Of a DNA stretch of 64,000 bases, positions 57,371-64,000 are shown piece after piece. Every line of letters starts with the position of its first letter. Position 1 is the first letter of the stretch. The notes under the pieces were generated by a model. The model had not been told where the DNA came from and did no database searches. It saw only the letters and a program-made list of their open reading frames with translations. The stretch is from Chimonanthus salicifolius (Eukaryota > Streptophyta > Magnoliopsida > Laurales > Calycanthaceae). The stretch is from NCBI GenBank assembly GCA_013350335.1, contig CM023537.1, forward strand, positions 48,730,111 through 48,794,110. The letters are read 5' to 3'. The translations under genes were made by a program, and so were the position numbers.

Positions 57371-57775
57371 TTATAGGGGTGAAACTTGGGTCGAGTTTTG
57401 TCCCGAAACCGCACGACTCGACTAAAAAATCAGGCGGGTCGGGTTATGAAAGTCGGGTCAGCAGATCAGGTCCGGTTGAGAAGTCAGAAACCCGCATTGA
57501 ATTCGGGTCGGATTGGGTTGAGAGATTTTTAAGTTAACCCTACCCGACCCCATCAAACCAGACCCGAACCGGTAAAAAGTAGGCTAAAGTAGGTTCAAAA
57601 TGCGGGTAGGGTCTGGTTTCGGGTTGAGTCATGTTATAATTCGGATAAGGTCAGGTCAAGATATTCGGCTCAAAAGTTCAAATTGAGTCGGGTTAGATTC
57701 CATATATTAGTAATCGAACCGAATTAGATTTTAAAAAATCCAACCTGACCCGACCCAGCCTGATTTCTGCCTTAG
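57371..57775. repeat. GGGTCGGGT-rich repeat, copy 1
   Basis: Begins TAGGGGTGAAACTTGGGTCG. The left half is rich in CGGGTCGGGT on the plus strand, the right half in ACCCGACCC, so the whole can fold back. It has no coding content and looks like a decayed non-autonomous DNA transposon. No clear target duplication was found. Confidence 0.55.
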
Positions 57776-58235
57776 AATTTAGTCACACAATTGACGTTGA
57801 TTGGTGGGGATGGATGTAAGTTGAACTACTATATTTCGTAGATGGGATTGACTACTAATTATATTTCGAAGTTTTTCTTGCTTATCCTTTTATTATGCCC
57901 ACATAAACTAAGCTAACATAATAATTAATTTAGATTGCATTATGATTATTTAATATTTCTGTAGGTAAAGAGCAACTTTCACCGCTCTCTTTAAAATTCT
58001 TTCAGCGAAAATAAATATTGATGTTAGATACTTCAGATGTACACAAGCAACTTTGATTATTTTACGTTACCTTGACTTATTTTAGTGCGCTGAGTTTAAC
58101 ACTTGACCTGAAAGATATAAAAAATGTTAAAAATAGAAAATTAAAAGCAAATATTATACTTTTTTATTATTGAAGTGTTATCACCCGAGCCATTTATCCC
58201 ATCATCTATACTTGATATTGATATTTGTATTTGAT

Positions 58236-58241
<6 letters not shown>

Positions 58242-58268
<27 letters not shown>
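58242..58268. repeat. (TA)n microsatellite
   Basis: About thirteen TA units. Confidence 0.9.
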
Positions 58269-58272
<4 letters not shown>

Positions 58273-58544
58273 TGCCTCTTTAACTCTTATAGGTATTCGA
58301 ACCACCATTTTCAATTTGCGAGCATTTATAAATTGCGTTAAAGATACTTACATTTTTTTAGTACTTTAAGGTGAGTGATGAACAAGAGAATAAAGTATTA
58401 AATTTGGACATATGATATAGATTGAGATCTATCATTAAAAAGTCAAAATTTTTATATTTAAAAAAATACTAACTATAATAATTTTATAATTTATATTATT
58501 TTAATAAACCTATAATTGTCATCACGAGTGACTTAACCTCCAAA

Positions 58545-58735
58545 TAGGGGTGAAACCTAGGCTCGTTTTAACCTGACCCAAAAGTTTAGTGGGCTTCGTT
58601 ATGTATTTTTAATTTTAGGGTTGGGTTGGATTGAGGGAAAAAAAAGTTGTATTAAATTTGGGTCGGACTGAGCTCAGTTTTTAAAATCAACTCGACCTGA
58701 CCTGATTCGACCCAACTCAACCCATGTTTTGAACA
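58545..58735. repeat. GGGTCGGGT-rich repeat, copy 2 (short)
   Basis: Begins TAGGGGTGAAACCTAGGCTC and ends with GACCTGATTCGACCCAACTC, the same layout as copy 1 but half the length. Confidence 0.5.
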
Positions 58736-58879
58736 ACAGTATATAAGTTTAAGTTTTTTAGGAAGGTAAGAATCAAATGAGTCTTCTCTGCCCTAATTCC
58801 TTTTTCCCATTATTTGTTTCTCGTCTTCTATTTTCTATGGCTCACTTGTTTTTAGTCCTAATCCCTGATTTTCCCTCCC

Positions 58880-59060
58880 CTAGCAGCGACGGTGATCTCT
58901 GAGTCTTCCCTTCTTCCACCGGCGACAATGATCCCTGAGTCTTTGCACCCTTGACTAGCGATAGAGATCCCTGAGGTTCCCTCCCTTGACTGGTGACGGT
59001 GATCACTCCCTGTGACTGGTGATTGTAATCCCTCTCTCCTTGACTCTCGGTCTCCTCTCG
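58880..59060. repeat. Minisatellite-like repeat (about 42 bp)
   Basis: Four to five diverged units built on GACTGGTGACGGTGATC(C)CT followed by GAGTCTTCCCTCC. Minus-strand frames of about 80 codons across it are repeat translations. Confidence 0.65.
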
Positions 59061-59091
59061 TTCTCGATCCTCTTTGACTCCCAATCCTCTC

Positions 59092-59330
59092 TGTCACGCC
59101 CCAACCTATCGGGCACGTGACTAGAGATTTTTTTTTTTTTTGAAACTTTTAAACCCTTACACTCCATAAGACACGTGGGAAACACGTGTAACACATCTTT
59201 AAGGAACTCCAAGCATTTTTGGGCTTTGGGAGTTCTACCAAAATTTCAACAATCTCTCTTAAAAATAAGACTTTTGGACCAATCTTGGTCTACAAATATA
59301 CATTCTCATTCTTCAAATTGTAATCTAAAC
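59092..59330 (-). mobile_element. Gypsy-type LTR 3'-end fragment, minus strand
   Basis: Plus-strand start TGTCACGCCCCAACC. Read on the minus strand it matches the last 240 bp of the Gypsy LTRs in layout: ACACGTG...CCCACGTGT, then GTTGGGGCGTGACA. It is cut at 59330 by solo LTR A3, and its remainder would lie beyond the window. Confidence 0.65.
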
Positions 59331-60174
59331 TGTCACGCCGCGCCTTCCAACATCTAAATGGACGTGATCTGACTGCACAAACCGAAATAAACTGTTCACA
59401 TAGAAGAGTCTCACATCATAAATCTGTAGCTATTTTTTTCTTTCAAATAAATAACATAAACATTTATAAGTCAACGAATTCCTCGTGCCCACAACCTAAT
59501 AAGTAATATAAAATTTCCAAACATCATTCCACATGACTTAGGAGAGTAAGAACAATCTATCACAAGATTATTTCTAAACTCACCATAATACTTACATTTC
59601 CGAACCAATCAAAATAAATAACGTTCTCAAATTTATTCAATACTTGAATTTATTATCCAAGTCAACAAACCAAATAAATAAATAAACAAATTCCTTAAAG
59701 TATTTCAAACCAAAATAAAAATCTGATCTATATATAAGTACCAAATCCTTCAATAAGCTTGCGATTCTAAGTATCCTCCAACGACTCCTCGCCTTCTAAG
59801 CTTGGATTTGATTATCATCAAGGCCCAAGTCCAAGGGATTGCCTACAATGTAAGGGATGAGCTCTATAGCCCAGTGAAGAAAAACAATAACACATACATA
59901 TATATTCTCACAGTTCATTAAACATGATCTCGTTGTTCAAATCTCATATCATATAGCATAATTTCCAACATAAATAAGCGTGTTATATCCAACATATATA
60001 ATCAAGGCCCTATACTCAATACTACATGCCAATGCACAATGCAACTCAACCCTGTTTCCACTTCCTTTATCACCATGTGATCACCTCATGATTTGCCAAA
60101 ATAACTCAGCTTCGATTGAATAGTCACCCTGACAAAATTATCAAACACAATTGCGCGTCATCACCGATGTGACT

Positions 60175-60370
60175 AAACTACAATCTGGACCCAGTAGCCA
60201 CAATCTGACTGGACTGTCACTCCAGTGAACCAGAACCCAGTAGTCACAATCTGGCCGGCCTGTTGCTCTAGTGAAACAGGACCCAACAATCACAATCTGA
60301 CAGGCATGTCCATCCCAGTGGCACAGGACCCAGCAGTCACAATTTGACCTGCTTGTCGCTCCAACAACTC
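60175..60370 (-). repeat. Tandem repeats in LTR A3
   Basis: Four units of about 52 bp, GACCCAGTAGTCACAATCTG followed by ..CCTGTCGCTCCAGTG.. . They sit at the same LTR position as the GTTATCCTCACT repeats of A2 but have a different sequence. Confidence 0.85.
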
Positions 60371-61914
60371 CATTCCCATACCCAACCTCAATGAATATGA
60401 GAATGCCATACTCGATGCAACGCCTAACATGTATTAATCTCTACCAACATGCCACAATTGCTAACAACATGCTATAATCTCTAACTACATGCTCCAAGGA
60501 GTACAAAATTATTCTAAGCATGGTCTACCATGTATATACACATATCCAATAGCATAACATCATATCTAGCCTGGTTCTAGCAAGCATATTATTTCAACAA
60601 CGCACATAACGTAACATAAGCGAAATTGCATAACACATAAATATTACGACAATTACACTACACAAGTCCATAGCATGCCAAATAATTGCATACAATCCAA
60701 ATAACACTATATAATTCAAATTTGTCTATTATAGCAAAACCTACAACATCATAAGTCATTTTATCCACAACTAGTCGAACATGAGTCTAAGACCTTTCAA
60801 CAACGTTTACAGTTGGTTCCACAAATTCGGGCTTATTAAGTCTACTCACGGCTATTAAAACATTTTAGCACAATAATTCCCTTACACTACTGTGAATCTT
60901 GCACCGAATTCCAACCATTATTCTAACAAAGACTCAGTCTATTTCAGGTCCAACCATCACATTCCAAAATACATAACATGTAATGACCCGTTCCGAGTTT
61001 TCTCAATTTTTGGGGAGATTTTTGAATCTCCGAGTTGTCTTCGGGACCTTGGTAGAGGTGAAGAGAGTGTGGGCGCCGTGGTGGGCCCAAGTTTACATGA
61101 TTTCTAGTTTAGAAACTCAAAGGATATTTTGGTAACTTTATAAATTATCATATAAATTGTCATGAAAAGAAAAATGAAAGGGATTGTTGAAAATCACACA
61201 TTTTCTCACTCGACGTTCGGTACTCGAGATTTTGTTTGGGCTTTTGATTTCATTATTTATTTTTATTTTTTAAAAAAGGGATTATTTCAAAACCTTGGTA
61301 TTTAATTTATTCCAAAAAAAATAAAAAATAAAAACTAAAACCCCTTTTCCCCTTAAGCCCCCTAAACCCTAACCCCCCTTAAACTACCTATTTTCGCAGC
61401 ACTGTAGCGAATTGCTACAGTGCCGCAACCCTCTCTCATCTCTCTCTCTTTGAAAACCCTAGGAGGCCCCCTCTCTTGCAGCAGCCGCCGTATCCCTCCC
61501 CATCTCCTTCCTCTCTTCGTGACCTCTCCCTCTCCCTCTCAGTTTCTTTCTTCTCCCATCTCCTTCCTCTCCCATCTCCTTCCTCTCCGTCGGCGCTGGT
61601 TGGATTCGATTTCTGCTCGCAGCTGCTGGATTTCCTTCCCTTCGCGCCCTTCCATCAAGTACCCTATTCTTCTCCCTCTCTCCTCCTTCTCTCTCTAGTT
61701 TCCCCCCTTTTTTTTCCGCGATTTTTCTTCCCTCAATTTCCCATCATATTTTTTTCTCGTTGGCTTTCCATGATTTTCCCTGTCATTCCTCGATTTTTCA
61801 AGATTTTTTCCTCTTTTTTCGCTTTCTCTGATTCAGCTGGGCGACCGAGTTACTCGGCCAAGTCAACTCAGATGTGGTTTCTGAGTCGACCCAACCCCTG
61901 ATTTGGTTTGTTGA

Positions 61915-62200
61915 CCCAACTACCGGACCTGGCTCAGTTGGTTTTTGCCCAACCTGGTCCAGGCCTAGCCCTGGGTCCAGTCCCTGGTCTAGCCTGGCCT
62001 AGCTCTAGTAGGCCCAATCTAGGCCCAGTCTTGGCCCAGACCCTATTTAGAGGCCTATTGGGTCCAGCCCAACCATGGGCCCAGTCCTTGATCTGGCCTA
62101 GCCAGTCTTGGACTCGGCCCAACCAGACTTGACCCATCCCATTTCCGGTGGGTCCAGCCCTTTCGGCCCATTTGGGACCCAACCCAGTTTTAGGCCCGTT
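61915..62200. repeat. Word-rich region in LTR C (tgGGCCCAgt type)
   Basis: About fifteen occurrences of GGCCCA/TGGGCC/CTAGCC-like words, such as AACCATGGGCCCAGTCC, CTAGGCCCAGTCTTGGCCCA. Core TGGGCCCA is self-complementary. Degenerate, with less regular spacing than in LTR D1 or D2. Confidence 0.65.
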
Positions 62201-63024
62201 TTTTATCCAACCTCTTTTTACCCTGTTTTGCCTTTTTACTCATTCATTCCTCTTTATTTTAACAGGTTGAGCTACCTTCAACCCATCAAGCAGCTTGTTC
62301 GCTTCAGATTTTCGACTCTACACACAGTGTGAAGGGACTTCTCACTGTTTTAGCATGCATTCACATCTATTTATCCTTTAAACTTGGACATGTAGTGACT
62401 TGAATAGGACCCTTCCTTTATTAAGCCACTCGGTAAGGGAACTGTTGAAATAAACATGTGACAAGGGATCTGTTCGGGTGCACTCATGTCAACTATATGC
62501 GATTAAAGGAGAATTGTAATCGGATGGATGATTATTTGAACATGGAAACTTGCTGATAACATGTTTGTTTAATTATTACATGAGAATGAACTTATAATGA
62601 GTAAAGTATGTGTTGGATATTGGACATGATGTTCGAAAATTGCAGATAATATGTTTGTGTTCAATTATAACGTGTATGTAAATTTATGATGGGAATGAGA
62701 TGTGCGTCGGATATTAAGTACGATGCTTGAAAGTTTATTGATAAAATATTGTGTGTTTAATTGCAACATTTGAACATGATCATGATGAGCATAGAGATAT
62801 ATGTCTAGATAATCTGTTATATGTCCTTGTTACGCACAATGCATGTGTCGTTGATCTTGATTAATTATATCAAGGCATGATTATATTGTTAGATATGACC
62901 TTGATATCATGTACATGCATGGGAGGTAACCCACCTCGGACGATGTGCCGTTGGGTGTTGAGATGGATGAGTTATTTACATGTGTATGTGTTCATGATGA
63001 TATGGTGATTTGAGTGTTGGGAGG

Positions 63025-63193
63025 ACTTCCCCGTTACGCTCCAGCGGTCGAGACCCCATAGGAGATGCGGGTTTCCCCTTTGCATACCGACGGTTGAGGT
63101 ACTTGCCCTTGAGATTGGCTTTCCTATTATGCTCCGGCGGTCGGGACCCCCATAAGAGATGCGGGTTTCTCCGTTGCGTTTCGGCGGTTGAGG
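63025..63193 (+). repeat. Duplicated block in LTR C
   Basis: Two units of about 75 bp (63025-63099, 63119-63193) share GCTCC(A/G)GCGGTCG(A/G)GACC, AGATGCGGGTTTC and CGGTTGAGG. Confidence 0.9.
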
Positions 63194-64000
63194 CAGAAGT
63201 ATATTGTATGGCCTCCCATTTGTATTGGTAGGGAGACTGGAGTTGTTGGAGGACTATTATGAGTTATGGAGGTGATGTCTCTGACTGGTCAGTGGGACCA
63301 TTGGTTAGTAGTATTTTTGGGCACTATTATAGAGAGACATTATTTCTATTATTATGTCCACTACATTTCATACATGCGATACATGTTATATTGTTGATAT
63401 GTGATATCTTTTATCCCTTCACTGGGCTGGATAATTCATCTCTTACCTTTCAAGTACCCCGATCATGGAGGGGCCAGGTGGGCCCCTTGAGCAAACACCT
63501 GAGGAGGAGTACTAGTAGTTAAACATATATATTCATACTTATGTTCTAAATTTGAGAGACTTTAGTTGCATGGACTTGTTATTAAATGTTTGTTTGGATG
63601 ACTGTATGACCATATTTGATTAGTCTATGGTTGTTTGTTATGTTTTATTATCACTGCGGACTTATGGTTTGTTGAGCGGGAGGCAGTTACCCCATTTCAA
63701 AAAAAAAATTCACCCGATACCTGTCTTTTGCGACTTTTGAGATATTTCGGAGATAACGCACCCGCAGCGTGAAGGGGCATTACATAACAATATATTGCAA
63801 TATTTTTACATTGCACATTTAAATAAATATCATGTAAGTGAAATTGTTCTCCTCACCTGTAAGTTTGTAATGCATAAATGATGAACTCAAACAGTTTCCA
63901 AGTTCTTGTCAGGTAGTAAGAATTCCAGGACATGCTGCAAATAATTTATTTGAAGTTATAAGTATTATTAACGTTACTTCTAAGTTCTAACAAATATCTC

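Larger units (their letters stand above)
60979..63784 (+). mobile_element. Solo LTR C (2.8 kb)
   Basis: Starts TGTAATGACCCGTTCCGAG and ends GAAGGGGCATTACA. Perfect target duplications TAACA (60974-60978, 63785-63789) are inside LTR A3, whose homology to A1 resumes across the site. It has a CT-rich leader (61420-61700), a GGCCCAG-type word region (61915-62200), a 94-bp duplicated block (63025-63193) and the CACTGGGC module (63419-63460). Frames of up to 141 codons in the leader are low-complexity. Confidence 0.92.
59331..64000 (-). mobile_element. LTR A3, family A, minus strand, split by LTR C, runs off the right edge
   Basis: Plus-strand start TGTCACGCCGCGCCTTCCAA is the reverse complement of the family A end (TTGGAAGGC...GCGTGACA). 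The minus strand then follows A1 and A2 closely: the GGGCTAT-AGCTCATCCCTTACATTGTAGG module (about 59839-59881), a four-unit tandem block (60175-60370) and ...ATAGACTGAGT...AATGGTTG... (about 60900-60950). After LTR C the homology resumes at 63790 and reaches the window end at the point matching about 14590 of A1. The first half of the LTR is outside the window. Confidence 0.85.

Noticed and set aside
58842..59097. Two overlapping minus-strand frames of about 80 codons rich in E, G and R
   Set aside because: They translate a minisatellite-like repeat and show no conserved domain.
61476..61901. 141-codon plus-strand frame, proline/serine/phenylalanine-rich
   Set aside because: Translation of the CT-rich leader of solo LTR C; low complexity and also readable in the other frames.
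63857..63934. Candidate 78-bp minus-strand exon with AG acceptor, open frame and CAG|GTGAGG donor
   Set aside because: The sequence aligns with solo LTR A1 around 14590-14670 (ACAAACTTCTAGGTGAGGG), so it is part of LTR A3, not a host exon.

Overview
The window is nuclear DNA of a flowering plant. The evidence is a plant-type NDR (AGC family) kinase gene with spliceosomal introns, plant LINEs with a C-terminal RNase H domain, SIRE-like and Tork-like Copia elements, a chromodomain Gypsy element, TRIMs, a hAT element with a TTF-type transposase remnant, and tRNA-derived SINEs. I cannot name the species. About three quarters of the window is transposable element sequence, and nearly all of it is broken by stops, frameshifts or nested insertions.

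The left 19 kb (1-19020) belongs mainly to one host gene read on the minus strand. TATA box, first coding exon (18675-18838) and second coding exon (9737-9916) encode the MOB-binding N-terminus and the start of the kinase domain of an NDR/tricorner kinase. Intron 1 is 8.8 kb and intron 2 runs off the left edge (more than 9.7 kb). Both are filled with transposons: LINE 1 split by a TRIM, a SIRE-like LTR remnant, LINE 2 split by a hAT element that carries a tRNA-like cloverleaf, a SINE with a 17-bp target duplication, a 3.8-kb solo LTR, and two more LINE tails.

The middle (20298-56114) is a nested stack. A second family A solo LTR is followed by Copia element 1. Its LTR is split by solo LTR E1, which itself holds a young TRIM and solo LTR D1. 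Its gag is split by solo LTR E2, which holds solo LTR D2. Further right, Copia element 2 (gag-protease only) is split in its 3' LTR by a 9.2-kb chromovirus-type Gypsy element. Target duplications of 5 bp support almost every boundary.

The right end (56115-64000) holds an AT-rich spacer with a second SINE, GGGTCGGGT-rich repeats, a Gypsy-type LTR fragment, and a third family A LTR that runs off the right edge and is split by solo LTR C.

The most unusual pattern is that the long solo LTRs share their ends and a CACTGGGC-type module near the 3' end, but carry different middles. Most middles hold an array of short family-specific inverted repeats (for example GGTTCGGCCAT...ATGGCCGAACC or GATACATCGAC...GTCGATGTATC). 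Repeats differ in sequence between families but share the same hairpin architecture. Many of the longer open frames in these stretches are by-products of the arrays, not genes.
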